A stretch of DNA of 44,125 nucleotides, taken from positions 1 through 44,125 of the forward strand of contig NIZU01000105.1 of NCBI GenBank assembly GCA_003315675.1, in the 5' to 3' direction. Position 1 is the stretch's first letter. Every line of letters begins with the position of its first letter. Under the pieces are notes generated by a model that searched no databases, was not told where the DNA came from, and saw nothing but the letters and a program-made list of their open reading frames with translations. The DNA is from Methanocorpusculum sp. MCE. Its GTDB lineage: Archaea > Halobacteriota > Methanomicrobia > Methanomicrobiales > Methanocorpusculaceae. The position numbers and the translations under genes are program-made. Shown one piece after another: positions 16,654 to 26,064 of the stretch.

Positions 16654-19260
16654 ATGGATTTTATGAATTTTTGGAACGATAAACGATATCGTTATGGCAT
16701 TATCGGACTCGTCGTCCTGATATGTACGTTACTTGCTTTCTGGATACGCATGATCCCGATGGCCGTCCTAGCCGGCACCGGAAATATGATCACAGGCCCG
16801 GATGCGTGGTATAACCTCCGGTTAGTCGAAGTAGCGCTTGCAAATAACTTTGGGTATATCTTCTTCGAACCAATGACACTGTACCCGACCGGACAGGAGA
16901 TCGTCTGGGGCCCGCTCTTTACCTACATTGCCTCGTTCTTTGCTGTTATCGCAGGAGCCGCAACACGGGTAGACATCATCACGGCAGTATCCTGGGCTCC
17001 GGCAGTTCTCGGCGCACTCATGGTTCCGGTCATGTTCTTCCTTGGAAAAAGGATCGGCGACTGGAAAACTGGTCTCCTCTCAGCGCTCTTCATTGCTTTG
17101 ATAGGGGGTCAGTTTCTCTCCCGTTCTCTTTACGGACATTTTGATCACCATATTGCGGAAACACTCTTCTCCAGTTTATTCTGTCTCTGCTACGTGCTCG
17201 CTTTGTATGCGCTCAGCGATACAAAAATAGATTTAAAACAGGCTGCAACATTAAAGATTCCGGTAATTTACGGTGTTATTTGTGGAATTGCCTACTTCCT
17301 TGGTCTTCTTACAATGACGACCATGGTTGTCTTTGGATTGTTTGTAGCAGTATTTACCCTGATCCAGTTTATTCTGAATCAATACTCAGGAAAACCAACT
17401 GAATATCTGCTGATTTTAAATGTGATAATGTTTATCGTCACCGTAATGGGGCTGTTGTTCTACGGTATACGCGATATGAATTTCGGCTTTGTAAATTATT
17501 CATTGGGTTTGTTCCTTGTGCATCTGTTCATCATTCTTGGAACGATCATCTTGTATCTTATCTCTCGTTTCATAACAAAATGCAATAAACAATGGTATTA
17601 TTATCTTATCACCCTCATTTTACTTATGGGTGCAGGTGCTCTGGTTCTGGCACTCGCACTCCCTGATCTTTTCAGTTCACTTCTTGGAAATCTTGCAGGG
17701 TTCTTCGCAAACAATGCCACGGCTGCGACCGTTCAGGAGATGTCATCATGGTCTTTTGCCAGCGCTGTTTCATCATACAACTGGGGGATTCTGCTGGCGA
17801 TCGGCGGTTTTATCTACCTCATATGGAATATCTGGAAGCACCAAACACCGGGTGCCCTTTTTATTCTCATATGGTCGTTCTTCATGTTTTTTGCGACCTG
17901 TGCTCACGTACGCTGGGAGTATTACTTTGCCGCAAATGTCGCGTTGCTCGCAGCAGTATTCGTAGGATGGGCTATCACCTTTGCAGAAAAAGATCTTCGC
18001 TTACTTATTGCAAAACGCACTGAACCCCAAAAACCAGCCGAACCTGCAAACAAAAAACAAGCCAAAAAATCCAAAGCCCCGGAAAAATCTGCTTCAGCAA
18101 AACCTGATCCGATCAAACTAGGGATCTTTGCCGTTATAATGATCATCGCAGTCGTATTTGTCGGGTCATCAGCCGCATATGCAGTTGAACTGAGTTCAGC
18201 CTCTGCAAACGGAGGTACTACACAGGATTGGATCGATGCGTGCGAATGGCTCTCTGTAAATACTCCTGACACAGGGGTGGATTATCTGACGATCTACGAC
18301 GAATCCACATTTACGTATCCAAAAGAATCATACGGTGTTCTTTCATGGTGGGACTACGGTCATTACATCACAACCATCGGCAAACGGATACCAAACAGTA
18401 ACCCGTTCCAGGCTGGAGTTGCCGGCGAATTTGGTGTCGCAGCTGTATTAACAAATACCGATGAGTCACAGATCGTTGAGAAGCTGGATCATCTTGGTAC
18501 AAAGTATGTGATGACTGATTATTTGATGGCACATGGGGTCTTTGCAGCAATGACCGTCTGGAATGACACCACATTACAAACCGCCCCTTACTACTACACC
18601 TTCCTTCAGCAGGGCTCAGACGGAACCTATTCCTATGCTTCGGCCGCAACACCTGAGTTCTACGATACTCTGACCGTCAGGCTGCAGAACTTTGACGGTT
18701 CCATGAAGGAGGCAGGAAACGTGTCTGTCGTGCTCACCGACTCGTCAGCCGGCTACGGTGCCCCGGTAATCACCTCTATGAAATCATATACTGATGCAAA
18801 TGCAGCATGGACTGCGGCGGAGAATTATAACGCCAACGCGACAAGTGGAAAGTACGCATACGTTATCTCAGCTCCGACTGATCTTCTGAATTATAATCTT
18901 CCAAGCGTGAAGGTTCCTGCGCTTCAGCACTTCCGTTTAGTGTATGAATCAACGACCTATGTTGTAGCGGACTATATTACCGGAGCAAATGAAGGCGGTA
19001 CGGCATATGTGAAGACGTTCGAGTACGTTCCCGGTGCCGTCATCAAAGGAGAGGGGATCATCGAAGTCGATGTTATAACGAACAACGGCCGGACCTTCAC
19101 CTACCGTCAGGAAAGTGTGGATGGACAGTTTATCGTCCCCTATGCCACCTCGGGAAGTTCCTATGATGTAAAGACCACCGGACTGTACACAATTGTTGGA
19201 ACAGGACAGAAATTCTCAGTCTCCGAAGAAGCAGTGCAGAATGGTTTGACCATCAACTAA
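16654..19260 (+). CDS. aglB: Oligosaccharyltransferase AglB (STT3 family)
   Basis: 868-aa membrane enzyme transferring a lipid-linked glycan to Asn in N-x-S/T sequons on the outside of the cell. The first external loop carries GPDAWYNLR (about residues 48-56), with the acidic metal ligand. About a dozen hydrophobic segments follow. The soluble C-terminal domain contains the signature SWWDYGHYI near 564-572. A Lys/Pro/Ala-rich stretch lies at about 455-488 between two hydrophobic segments (shortly before VIMIIAVVFVGSSAAYAV); this long charged loop is unusual. The C-terminal ~150 residues look like a beta-rich domain. Its neighbours supply amino sugars and a glycosyltransferase, consistent with S-layer glycosylation. 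Confidence 0.93.
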   Translation: MDFMNFWNDKRYRYGIIGLVVLICTLLAFWIRMIPMAVLAGTGNMITGPDAWYNLRLVEVALANNFGYIFFEPMTLYPTGQEIVWGPLFTYIASFFAVIAGAATRVDIITAVSWAPAVLGALMVPVMFFLGKRIGDWKTGLLSALFIALIGGQFLSRSLYGHFDHHIAETLFSSLFCLCYVLALYALSDTKIDLKQAATLKIPVIYGVICGIAYFLGLLTMTTMVVFGLFVAVFTLIQFILNQYSGKPTEYLLILNVIMFIVTVMGLLFYGIRDMNFGFVNYSLGLFLVHLFIILGTIILYLISRFITKCNKQWYYYLITLILLMGAGALVLALALPDLFSSLLGNLAGFFANNATAATVQEMSSWSFASAVSSYNWGILLAIGGFIYLIWNIWKHQTPGALFILIWSFFMFFATCAHVRWEYYFAANVALLAAVFVGWAITFAEKDLRLLIAKRTEPQKPAEPANKKQAKKSKAPEKSASAKPDPIKLGIFAVIMIIAVVFVGSSAAYAVELSSASANGGTTQDWIDACEWLSVNTPDTGVDYLTIYDESTFTYPKESYGVLSWWDYGHYITTIGKRIPNSNPFQAGVAGEFGVAAVLTNTDESQIVEKLDHLGTKYVMTDYLMAHGVFAAMTVWNDTTLQTAPYYYTFLQQGSDGTYSYASAATPEFYDTLTVRLQNFDGSMKEAGNVSVVLTDSSAGYGAPVITSMKSYTDANAAWTAAENYNANATSGKYAYVISAPTDLLNYNLPSVKVPALQHFRLVYESTTYVVADYITGANEGGTAYVKTFEYVPGAVIKGEGIIEVDVITNNGRTFTYRQESVDGQFIVPYATSGSSYDVKTTGLYTIVGTGQKFSVSEEAVQNGLTIN

Positions 19261-19310
19261 CTTTTTTCCCACACGTTTATCACAAACGACTATCTATACT
19301 AATCATAAGT

Positions 19311-19586
19311 ATGTTCAAAGTTGGAGAGACCGTACGTTACGGACGGACAGGCACTGTCGGAAAAATCGTAGCGTTTATGGAAGAAAGGGGGGATACTTTC
19401 GCCGAACTTGACAGTACAGGCATGTACTACCGCATAGATCAGCTCACTGTAATCAAAGAAGAGAAAAGGCGTGAGGAAAAAACACGTGACTCGGCGCGGG
19501 ATTTCAAAGAGGAACAGGAAAAAATACGCGATATGCAGGAAAATGCCTGGAGAAATACCGACCAAAGTTGTGAAGGCGGCGGATAA
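19311..19586 (+). CDS. DUF2098 family protein
   Basis: 91 aa. The first 50 residues ([34 protein letters not shown]) form a small beta-rich domain matching the archaeal DUF2098 family, found mainly in methanogens and of unknown function. The rest is a highly charged helical tail rich in Glu, Lys and Arg. It lies between aglB and the aIF2-gamma cluster, with its own short AT-rich upstream region. Probably cytosolic; no catalytic residues are evident. Confidence 0.75.
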   Translation: MFKVGETVRYGRTGTVGKIVAFMEERGDTFAELDSTGMYYRIDQLTVIKEEKRREEKTRDSARDFKEEQEKIRDMQENAWRNTDQSCEGGG

Positions 19587-19654
19587 TACCATTATCACAC
19601 ACATATATCTGTGTTGAAGTCAACTATATAGGGTTAGAGGAGGTTTTGGTTTCT

Positions 19655-20890
19655 TTGCATGATCCTACAATACCAAATGTGAATATCGGCGTAGTTGGTC
19701 ACGTTGACCACGGCAAGACTACATTAGTCAGCCAGCTTACCGGTTCGTGGACAGACAGCCACAGTGAAGAACTGAAGCGCGGGATCTCGATCCGGCTTGG
19801 GTACGCCGATGCAACGTTTTATAAATGTCCAAAATGCGGGGGGAATGAACTCTGGACAAATACAGAGACATGCCCAACCTGCGGTGAAAAACTTGAAGCT
19901 GTAAGATCAGTTTCATTTGTAGATGCACCGGGTCATGAAACCCTCATGGCCACGATGCTTTCAGGCTCCGCCATCATGGACGGCGCGATGCTCGTTATTG
20001 CGGCAAACGAACCCTGTCCGCAGCCCCAAACCAAAGAACATCTTATGGCTCTGGAGCTGACAGGCATAATAAACATCGTCATAGTTCAGAATAAAATCGA
20101 TGTTGTTCCGCAAAAGAAGGCTCTGGAAAACTATAAGCAGATCAAAGAATTCGTAAAAGGAACGGTCGCGGAAAACGCACCCATCATCCCGGTCTCTGCT
20201 CAGAAGAAAATTAACTTCGGCATGCTCATGGACGCGCTGAACACTACAATCACGGATATCGAGCGTGCGGCAGATGTCATGCCGATCATGCTGATCGCCC
20301 GGTCTTTCGATGTGAACCGCCCGGGAAGTTCATGGCGCGATATCAAAGGCGGTGTTATCGGCGGGTCACTCATACGTGGGGAGTTCCACGAAGGAGATGA
20401 GATAGAGATTCGGCCCGGCAGGCAGTATATCTCGGAGAATAAAGCCAAGTGGGAGCCGATCACCACCAAGATCACCTCGATGAACAAGGCATCTCACAAG
20501 GTTCAGACAGCAACTCCCGGCGGACTGGCGGCTATCGGTACAAAACTCGACCCGGCGATTACAAAAAGCGACACGCTTGTCGGGCAGGTGGCTGGTATGG
20601 CAGGATCTCTGCCGCCAGTATGGGACAAACTCAAATTCGATGTTACCCTTATGGAACGGGTCGTTGGTTCATCTGCCGAGTTGAACATCGATCCCCTTCG
20701 ACTCAAAGAACCGCTGATGCTTTCTGTTGGCACCGCCGTTACTGTTGGTATCGTCCTTGCAGTGAAAAAGAACCAGGCTGAGGTAATGCTGAAACGTCCG
20801 GTCTGCGCCGAACTCGGTTCCAGGATCGCAATCAGCCGTCAGGTTGGAGGCAGATGGCGCTTGATCGGCATAGGTCTTCTGACCGAGTAA
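19655..20890 (+). CDS. eif2g: Translation initiation factor 2 subunit gamma
   Basis: GTPase subunit of aIF2, which delivers initiator tRNA to the small ribosomal subunit. G1 is GHVDHGKT, G3 DAPGH, G4 NKID. A zinc ribbon (CPKCGG...CPTCG) interrupts the G domain as usual, and two beta-barrel domains follow. The frame opens with TTG at 19646, but the strong AGAGGAGG at 19636-19643 is too close to that codon. TTG at 19655 (reading [17 protein letters not shown] next) lies 11 nt from it and matches usual N-termini, giving 411 aa. It heads the translation/transcription cluster and overlaps the next gene by 37 bp. Confidence 0.95.
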   Translation: MHDPTIPNVNIGVVGHVDHGKTTLVSQLTGSWTDSHSEELKRGISIRLGYADATFYKCPKCGGNELWTNTETCPTCGEKLEAVRSVSFVDAPGHETLMATMLSGSAIMDGAMLVIAANEPCPQPQTKEHLMALELTGIINIVIVQNKIDVVPQKKALENYKQIKEFVKGTVAENAPIIPVSAQKKINFGMLMDALNTTITDIERAADVMPIMLIARSFDVNRPGSSWRDIKGGVIGGSLIRGEFHEGDEIEIRPGRQYISENKAKWEPITTKITSMNKASHKVQTATPGGLAAIGTKLDPAITKSDTLVGQVAGMAGSLPPVWDKLKFDVTLMERVVGSSAELNIDPLRLKEPLMLSVGTAVTVGIVLAVKKNQAEVMLKRPVCAELGSRIAISRQVGGRWRLIGIGLLTE

Positions 20891-21267
20891 CGGTCATCTT
20901 AGACACAAACGCTTTGATGATGCCGGCCCAGTTCAATGTTGACCTTTTCGAAGGTCTTCGTGAACTTCTGGGCGCCTATGACGCGCTCGTACCTGCCGAG
21001 GTGGTGTACGAACTGCGCGGTCTTTCGACGGGACGCGGAAAAGATGCGGCAGCTGCGCGGTTTGGTTTGACCGTCGCGGCACGCTGCACTGTCCTTTCGG
21101 AAATGCCGGAAAATATCTCCGTGGATGATAAAGTCATTTGTACTGCAGAGATGTTTAATGGTGTAGTAGTTACCAATGATAGAGAATTAAGAAATCGTCT
21201 GAGACAACGCCGTATCCCGGTCATTGTTCTCAGATCGCGCTGCAAACTAGAATTAATCGGAAAATAA
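20854..21267 (+). CDS. PIN-domain nuclease (Fcf1/Utp24-like)
   Basis: 137-aa PIN domain. Acidic residues typical of the active site are seen in [27 protein letters not shown] and VVVTNDREL. Archaeal relatives encoded next to aIF2-gamma are compared with eukaryotic Fcf1/Utp24, which act in small-subunit rRNA processing, so an rRNA or tRNA processing role is likely but unproven. The ATG at 20854 has GGAGG 3 bp upstream inside the aIF2-gamma gene, and the 37-bp overlap argues for coupled translation. A VapC-type toxin is unlikely, as no antitoxin gene is nearby. Confidence 0.85.
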   Translation: MALDRHRSSDRVTVILDTNALMMPAQFNVDLFEGLRELLGAYDALVPAEVVYELRGLSTGRGKDAAAARFGLTVAARCTVLSEMPENISVDDKVICTAEMFNGVVVTNDRELRNRLRQRRIPVIVLRSRCKLELIGK

Positions 21268-21291
21268 GCAAAACAGGCGAGGAGACAAAAT

Positions 21292-21864
21292 ATGTATTAT
21301 AAACTGAAACTCAACGACAAAGTCAGAGTCCCCCCGGAACGCATGGGTGAAGATCTTAACACCGTTATCCTTGACGTCCTTCAGGAACAGTTCGAAGTGA
21401 GTGTCGACAAAGAGATGGGTATTTTCATCGCAGTCACCGGGGTAAACCGCGTGGGTGATGGAGAGATCATTTACAGCGACGGAGGAGCATACTATGATGT
21501 CGATTTTGAAGCTGTTGTCCTGCGCTTATCCCTCCAGGAAATTATTGAAGGCGTCGTTGTCGAGACAACAAGTTTTGGCGCTTTCGTGTCTCTGGGGCCG
21601 ATCGATGCCATGCTGCACATGAGTCAGATCTCCGATGAGTACATCGATTATGATGAGAAGAACTCGCGCCTAGTCTGTAAAGACAGCGGCAGAACGATCG
21701 GTGTCGGCGACACACTGCGTGCACGGGTCGTTGCTCTCTCCTTAAACGAACGTGATCCCCGCGAATCGAAGATCGGTCTGACGATGCGTCAGCCGGGCCT
21801 TGGAACACTTGCCTGGATCGAAGAGGACATGAACAAAGAGAAAGCCGAGAAGGAGTTCAAGTAA
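21292..21864 (+). CDS. rpoE1: DNA-directed RNA polymerase subunit E' (Rpo7)
   Basis: 190 aa, the archaeal counterpart of eukaryotic Rpb7, which with Rpo4 forms the polymerase stalk that binds nascent RNA. The N-terminal RNP-like domain starts MYYKLKLNDKVRVPP, and an S1 domain begins near residue 80 (IIEGVVVETTSFGAFVSLGP). The length is typical. Upstream is AGGCGAGGAG, a good ribosome binding site. The stop overlaps the spt4 start (TAATG), so polymerase stalk and elongation factor are co-produced. Confidence 0.95.
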   Translation: MYYKLKLNDKVRVPPERMGEDLNTVILDVLQEQFEVSVDKEMGIFIAVTGVNRVGDGEIIYSDGGAYYDVDFEAVVLRLSLQEIIEGVVVETTSFGAFVSLGPIDAMLHMSQISDEYIDYDEKNSRLVCKDSGRTIGVGDTLRARVVALSLNERDPRESKIGLTMRQPGLGTLAWIEEDMNKEKAEKEFK

Positions 21865-22082
21865 TGGCAGCAAAACGTTCCACGCAAAAGAAAGTTCTGC
21901 AGGCCTGCCGAAACTGCCACAAAATTCTTGAGGCGGATAAAACCGTCTGCCCCGAATGTCAGGGAAATGCTTTGACACCTGAATGGTTCGGATATCTCGT
22001 CATCATCGACTCCCGCCACTCCGATGTTGCGGAAAAGATGAACATTGAATATAACGGCAGATACGCACTCAAGGTAAGATAA
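21864..22082 (+). CDS. spt4: Transcription elongation factor Spt4 (RpoE'')
   Basis: 72-aa zinc-ribbon protein with CRNCHKIL and CPECQGN giving the four Cys. GYLVIIDSRHSDVAEKM is the region that contacts the Spt5 NGN domain. With Spt5 it keeps the polymerase clamp closed during elongation. The N-terminus carries a short basic extension (AAKRSTQKK). Its TAA is immediately followed by the ATG of the next gene. Confidence 0.94.
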   Translation: MAAKRSTQKKVLQACRNCHKILEADKTVCPECQGNALTPEWFGYLVIIDSRHSDVAEKMNIEYNGRYALKVR

Positions 22083-22568
22083 ATGCTAACACTCCCGCCA
22101 GAAAACCGTTGGCTCTTCAGAGAGCCGTTCGGTAACGTTTTTTCAGATTTTTCCATGGTTCTTCCCTATATAGAGGGTAAGATATTCTGTACTGTCGGGG
22201 ATGTTGTGACCCATAATGCGCTGTCGGCCGGTCTGATCCCGTCAATTGGAGTTATTGACGGATTTACCAAGCGCTCTCCCTATCTAAAAATGCCGGAGAT
22301 TCAGGGACATATCCTGCATGTGACAAACCCTGCCGGAACGATCACCGACGAGCTGATCGCCACGCTCCGTCTGGCAATGGATGAGATCCCCTGTGTGGTC
22401 ATGGTCAGTGGAGAAGAGGATCTTGCGGTGCTGCCTCTCACAGAAATCCTGCCGGACGGTGCAGTTATTTTATATGGTCAGCCGGAAGAAGGGATTGTGA
22501 TCTGCGAAGTGAACAAGCAGCTTCGCGCGAATGCAAAAAAACTTCTGACCTATTTTGTAAGTCTATGA
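22083..22568 (+). CDS. GTP-dependent dephospho-CoA kinase (DUF359)
   Basis: 161-aa protein of the DUF359 family, shown in archaea to phosphorylate dephospho-CoA with GTP as the last step of CoA synthesis. Family markers are VGDVVTHNAL, GVIDGFTKRSP and the strongly conserved VSGEEDLAVLP. The length is slightly under the usual range (about 170 aa). It sits between spt4 and S24e, as in many Euryarchaeota. It starts directly after the spt4 stop. Confidence 0.9.
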   Translation: MLTLPPENRWLFREPFGNVFSDFSMVLPYIEGKIFCTVGDVVTHNALSAGLIPSIGVIDGFTKRSPYLKMPEIQGHILHVTNPAGTITDELIATLRLAMDEIPCVVMVSGEEDLAVLPLTEILPDGAVILYGQPEEGIVICEVNKQLRANAKKLLTYFVSL

Positions 22569-22575
22569 CGCCAGT

Positions 22576-22585
22576 ATTAAATATA
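22576..22585 (+). promoter_or_regulatory. Internal TATA box for S24e
   Basis: ATTAAATATA lies just after the DUF359 stop and 28-37 bp before the S24e ATG at 22613. This fits a leaderless transcript from an internal operon promoter, giving the ribosomal genes extra output. Confidence 0.4.
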
Positions 22586-22612
22586 CTGCATTCCAATAAT
22601 TGTGGGATATCG

Positions 22613-22906
22613 ATGGAGATTAAGATTACCTCTAATACCAGGAACGAGCTTTTAAGCCGTAACGAACTTGCATTCACCGCAAGTTATGATGGTGCTACCC
22701 CGGCACGTTCAGACATCGGTGCAAAGATTGCAGCGATGCAGAATACCCCTGTTGAAAACCTGATCCTCTCTCCGCTGAAAGGACGTTTCGGAACGAGAGC
22801 CGTAACCGGCGTAGCCCGTATCTACGACACCCCCGAAGCACTCAAAGCAACTGAACGCGAGTTCCTGATTGCCCGCGGACAAGCCAAGGCAGAAAAGGAG
22901 GAGTAA
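22613..22906 (+). CDS. rps24e: Small ribosomal subunit protein eS24 (S24e)
   Basis: 97 aa. [21 protein letters not shown] and [25 protein letters not shown] are typical of S24e. The frame extends upstream to 22565, overlapping the previous gene, but that extension is not family-like and the ATG at 22613 fits both the family N-terminus and the internal TATA box. It is 2 bp from S27ae. Confidence 0.93.
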   Translation: MEIKITSNTRNELLSRNELAFTASYDGATPARSDIGAKIAAMQNTPVENLILSPLKGRFGTRAVTGVARIYDTPEALKATEREFLIARGQAKAEKEE

Positions 22907-22908
22907 AA

Positions 22909-23091
22909 ATGGCAGCGAAGAAGGTTGTCAAAGCGACACCAAAACGCAGTGAACTTTACACTGTTGATGCCAAGGGAAAAGCAACCACCTCTCACCGTGC
23001 ATGCCCGCGCTGCGGAGCCGGTGTCTTCATGGGTGAACACAAAGACCGGTTTTCCTGCGGAAAGTGCGGATACACCGAGTTTAAGCAATAA
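22909..23091 (+). CDS. rps27ae: Small ribosomal subunit protein eS31 (S27ae)
   Basis: 60-aa zinc-ribbon ribosomal protein with CPRCGAG and CGKCGYTEF. Eukaryotic orthologues are made as ubiquitin fusions; here, as usual in archaea, it stands alone with a short basic N-terminus. A good GGAGGAG ribosome binding site lies at the end of the S24e gene. Confidence 0.93.
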   Translation: MAAKKVVKATPKRSELYTVDAKGKATTSHRACPRCGAGVFMGEHKDRFSCGKCGYTEFKQ

Positions 23092-23103
23092 AATATTTTA
23101 TCT

Positions 23104-24681
23104 ATGCCCGAAAAAAGGGTCCTCGGCATTGAAGGAACTGCATGGAACTTCAGTGCCGCTGTTTTTGCAGAAGATTTAGTTTGTCTTCACTCTGCACCGT
23201 ATGTTCCCCCAACCGGCGGGATTCATCCGCGCGAAGCTGCCCAGCATCATGCTTCTGTCGCGTCCGACGTTATAAGAAAAGCTCTGGATGAAGCTGGAGA
23301 GAACATCGACGCCGTTGCATTTTCCATCGGCCCGGGTCTTGGCCCGTCACTTCGAATCGCGGCCACCACGGCCCGCACACTTGCACTGAAGTTTGGCGTA
23401 CCTCTTATCGGCGTGAATCACTGTGTGGCCCACGTAGAGATCGGCAGATGGTACACAAAGTTTGCCGACCCGATCGTGCTCTACGCATCGGGTGCAAACA
23501 CGCAGGTCCTTGGATTCCTGAACGGGAAATACCGAATCTTCGGCGAGACACTGGACATCGGACTCGGCAACGCCCTCGACAAATTCGCGCGGAGTCACAA
23601 TCTCCCTCACCCGGGTGGCCCCATCATCGAAAAAATGGCGAAAGATGGGTCGTACATCTATCTCCCGTACACGGTAAAAGGCATGGACCTTGCGTTCTCC
23701 GGCCTGATGAGTGCCGCAAAGGAAGCGACTCAGCTGGGAGAGTCTATGGAAGATGTCTGTTTCGGTTTCCAGGAAACGGCGTTTGCCATGTGCGTGGAAG
23801 TGACTGAACGGGCTCTCGCCCACACCGGAAAGGATGAGGTCATTTTAGTCGGCGGCGTCGGTGCCAATGCCCGCCTGCAGGAGATGCTCGCAAAAATGTG
23901 CGAAGAGCGCGGAGCAAAGTTCATGGCCCCGCCGCGAGTCTACATGGGTGACAACGGCGCGATGATCGCCTACACCGGTAAGGTCATGCTCGAAGCCGGA
24001 TCCACGATTTCGCTTTCTGAATCCGTGGTCAATCCCGGATTCAGATCGGATCAGGTTGAGGTAACCTGGCGGCACGATGCCGGGCAGCTCTTCGCCACGG
24101 GTCAGTCGGAAACCGCCGAGCGCGGTGCGGAGGCTTCGGTCAATCTCACGGATACAGATGTGGTGAAAACCCGTCTTGCTAAAGGATACCGGGTACCTGA
24201 ACTCGACCGGCATCTCATTGCTGAACGAACCCGGGCCGAAGCACGTGCGATTTCTGCAGCAAGACGGGGCGGCGTGCCGGTCCCGGTGATCCGCGATGTG
24301 ACCGATCACGAGATCGTCATGGAAAAACTCGACGGAGATGTGCTCAAGTACGTCATGAACGAAGAGTATGCGAAAGATGCGGGGATCACGGTTGGAAAAC
24401 TGCACAAAGCAGGAATAACCCACGGAGACCTCACAACCTCGAACATGATCCGGCATAACGGCCGCGTGTATCTGATCGACTTCGGTCTCTCGCAGATGAC
24501 CGAAGAGATCGAACCGCGCGGGGTCGATCTCCATGTTCTCTTCCAGACTTTGGAGAGCACAACAGAAGATCCGGAGGCCCTCAAATCCGCATTCATCGAA
24601 GGATACTGCGCGGCATTTTCCGAAGCCGCAGGCGTGATAAGACGCGAACATGAGATCGAACTTCGCGGGAGATACTTATGA
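23104..24681 (+). CDS. kae1-bud32: Kae1-Bud32 fusion: tRNA t6A synthesis protein and kinase
   Basis: 525-aa fusion of two KEOPS subunits that make N6-threonylcarbamoyladenosine on ANN-decoding tRNAs. The Kae1 part (1 to about 325) has metal ligands His106 and His110 (HCVAH) and Asp283 (MGDNG), plus SIGPGLGPSLR. The Bud32 part (about 350-525) is a minimal RIO-like kinase with the catalytic loop HGDLTTSN at 440-447 and metal-binding DFG at 459-461. The fusion is common in methanogens and halophiles. The start ATG at 23104 follows an AT-rich gap. The stop overlaps the rdgB ATG by 4 bp. Confidence 0.96.
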   Translation: MPEKRVLGIEGTAWNFSAAVFAEDLVCLHSAPYVPPTGGIHPREAAQHHASVASDVIRKALDEAGENIDAVAFSIGPGLGPSLRIAATTARTLALKFGVPLIGVNHCVAHVEIGRWYTKFADPIVLYASGANTQVLGFLNGKYRIFGETLDIGLGNALDKFARSHNLPHPGGPIIEKMAKDGSYIYLPYTVKGMDLAFSGLMSAAKEATQLGESMEDVCFGFQETAFAMCVEVTERALAHTGKDEVILVGGVGANARLQEMLAKMCEERGAKFMAPPRVYMGDNGAMIAYTGKVMLEAGSTISLSESVVNPGFRSDQVEVTWRHDAGQLFATGQSETAERGAEASVNLTDTDVVKTRLAKGYRVPELDRHLIAERTRAEARAISAARRGGVPVPVIRDVTDHEIVMEKLDGDVLKYVMNEEYAKDAGITVGKLHKAGITHGDLTTSNMIRHNGRVYLIDFGLSQMTEEIEPRGVDLHVLFQTLESTTEDPEALKSAFIEGYCAAFSEAAGVIRREHEIELRGRYL

Positions 24682-25235
24682 TAACGGTAGTTACCGGAAA
24701 TAAAAACAAAGCCGCGGAGGTCGCTGCATTTTTTGACGGAATCGTGGAGGTCTCCCACATCTCCTTCGACTGCATAGAACCGCAGTCGGACAGCATATCT
24801 GAAATTGCCAAGGCAAAGGCAGAGCAGGCATATGCCGCCCTGAAAATCCCCCTGATCGTTGACGATACCGGCCTCTTCATTGAAGCGCTGGCCGGATTTC
24901 CCGGTCCTTACGCCGCCTATGTTCAGGATTCCCTTGGCAACGCCGGCATTTTACGTCTGATGGAAGGTATGACCAACCGCCGAGCCTACTTCGCCACCTC
25001 GATCGCTTATATCAACGAAACTGGCGTGCGGACCTTTGAAGGCAGGGTCGACGGCGAGATCACCGATGCTCCCCGGGGGACTGACGGATTCGGGTATGAT
25101 CCTATTTTTTCCGTTCAGGGCCGGACGCTGGCCGAGATGAACATGCACGAGAAAAATACCGTTTCACACCGCGCCCGTGCCCTTTTCGCCTTTCGCGAAT
25201 GGTATATTTCGGCACGGTCTGAACGGAATCGTTAA
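24678..25235 (+). CDS. rdgB: XTP/dITP diphosphatase (RdgB/HAM1)
   Basis: 185-aa house-cleaning pyrophosphatase that removes non-canonical purine nucleotides. TGNKNKAAEV at residues 6-15 binds the triphosphate, Asp62/Asp63 in VDDTGL are the metal and base-catalysis region, and GTDGFGYDPIF is the substrate loop. The length is standard. It is translationally coupled to kae1-bud32 (ATGA overlap). Confidence 0.94.
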   Translation: MITVVTGNKNKAAEVAAFFDGIVEVSHISFDCIEPQSDSISEIAKAKAEQAYAALKIPLIVDDTGLFIEALAGFPGPYAAYVQDSLGNAGILRLMEGMTNRRAYFATSIAYINETGVRTFEGRVDGEITDAPRGTDGFGYDPIFSVQGRTLAEMNMHEKNTVSHRARALFAFREWYISARSERNR

Positions 25236-25285
25236 TATCACCAAGAGCATACATATTAAAACTCAATATACGGGGTTATTCATAG

Positions 25286-25429
25286 ATGAGATTCCCAGAA
25301 GCAGAAGCCAGACTTCTTAATGTTAAAGTTTGCATGAAATGCAACGCACGTAACGCTGTTCGCGCAACGACCTGCCGCAAATGCGGCTCGACGTCCCTTC
25401 GCCCGAAGAATAAAGAACGCAAAGCATAA
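25286..25429 (+). CDS. rpl40e: Large ribosomal subunit protein eL40 (L40e)
   Basis: 47-aa ribosomal protein. It reads [19 protein letters not shown] and carries the zinc ribbon CMKCNAR...CRKCGST with a basic tail ending KNKERKA. The family is normally 48-52 aa, so it is complete despite its size. The start ATG at 25286 lies 50 bp after rdgB; AATATACGGG just upstream is TATA-like. Confidence 0.92.
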   Translation: MRFPEAEARLLNVKVCMKCNARNAVRATTCRKCGSTSLRPKNKERKA

Positions 25430-25515
25430 TCTTTCACATACATCTGGTGCGGTATTTATGCACCGTCCCATTTTTTGCATGAAAGTATCGTTCCTGAAAT
25501 AAAGAGCACACCGAC

Positions 25516-26064
25516 ATGAAAGCATCATTTTCCGATTTGACGATGTGGATCATCTCTATTTGTGTGTTTGTAGCTGTTTTCATCTGTATTATCTGTAACA
25601 TGGCCTTCACCAATACCATAGGATGGCTGGTGTATCCGGTCTGTTCACTGATATTCGGGTGGCTTGTTTTAATGCCGATTCTGTATTATAAAAAGCGCGG
25701 GATAAAAATCTCTTTTGCCATCATCACGGCACTGGTGATGCCGTTTCTTCTGGTGATCGATCAGTTCGACGGGGGAGTCAACTGGTTCCTGCCGATCGGC
25801 GTGCCGGTCTCAGCCACGGGAATCGTCTTCATGTGGATACTTTACGGTCTGCTGATCAAACCGCGGAACATATGGTTTACCGTGCCGGCGATTATTTTTC
25901 TCATCAGTCTTTTGTGTATCTGCATAGATATGATCGTCAAACATGCGCTCGGCGATGCAGGATTTCCCTGGAGTTATCTTGTTGCCAGCATTACGAGTTT
26001 TCTCGCCATCGTTATCTCGATTTTCGGCTTTGTAATGAAAAAAAGAAGTCTTCAGACCGAGTAA
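25516..26064 (+). CDS. Polytopic membrane protein, unknown function
   Basis: 182 aa with about five hydrophobic helices: near residues 9-32, 36-57, 64-82, 91-112 (after the loop DQFDGGVNWF), 118-138 and a last one near 150-175. The C-terminus is basic (MKKRSLQTE). I see no motif linking it to a named family. It stands alone downstream of L40e and overlaps the 3' end of the convergent BLES03-like gene by 13 bp. Confidence 0.7.
   Translation: MKASFSDLTMWIISICVFVAVFICIICNMAFTNTIGWLVYPVCSLIFGWLVLMPILYYKKRGIKISFAIITALVMPFLLVIDQFDGGVNWFLPIGVPVSATGIVFMWILYGLLIKPRNIWFTVPAIIFLISLLCICIDMIVKHALGDAGFPWSYLVASITSFLAIVISIFGFVMKKRSLQTE

Noticed and set aside
20854..21267. VapC-type toxin
   Set aside because: No antitoxin gene is adjacent, and the location after aIF2-gamma is the conserved place of the Fcf1-like PIN protein.
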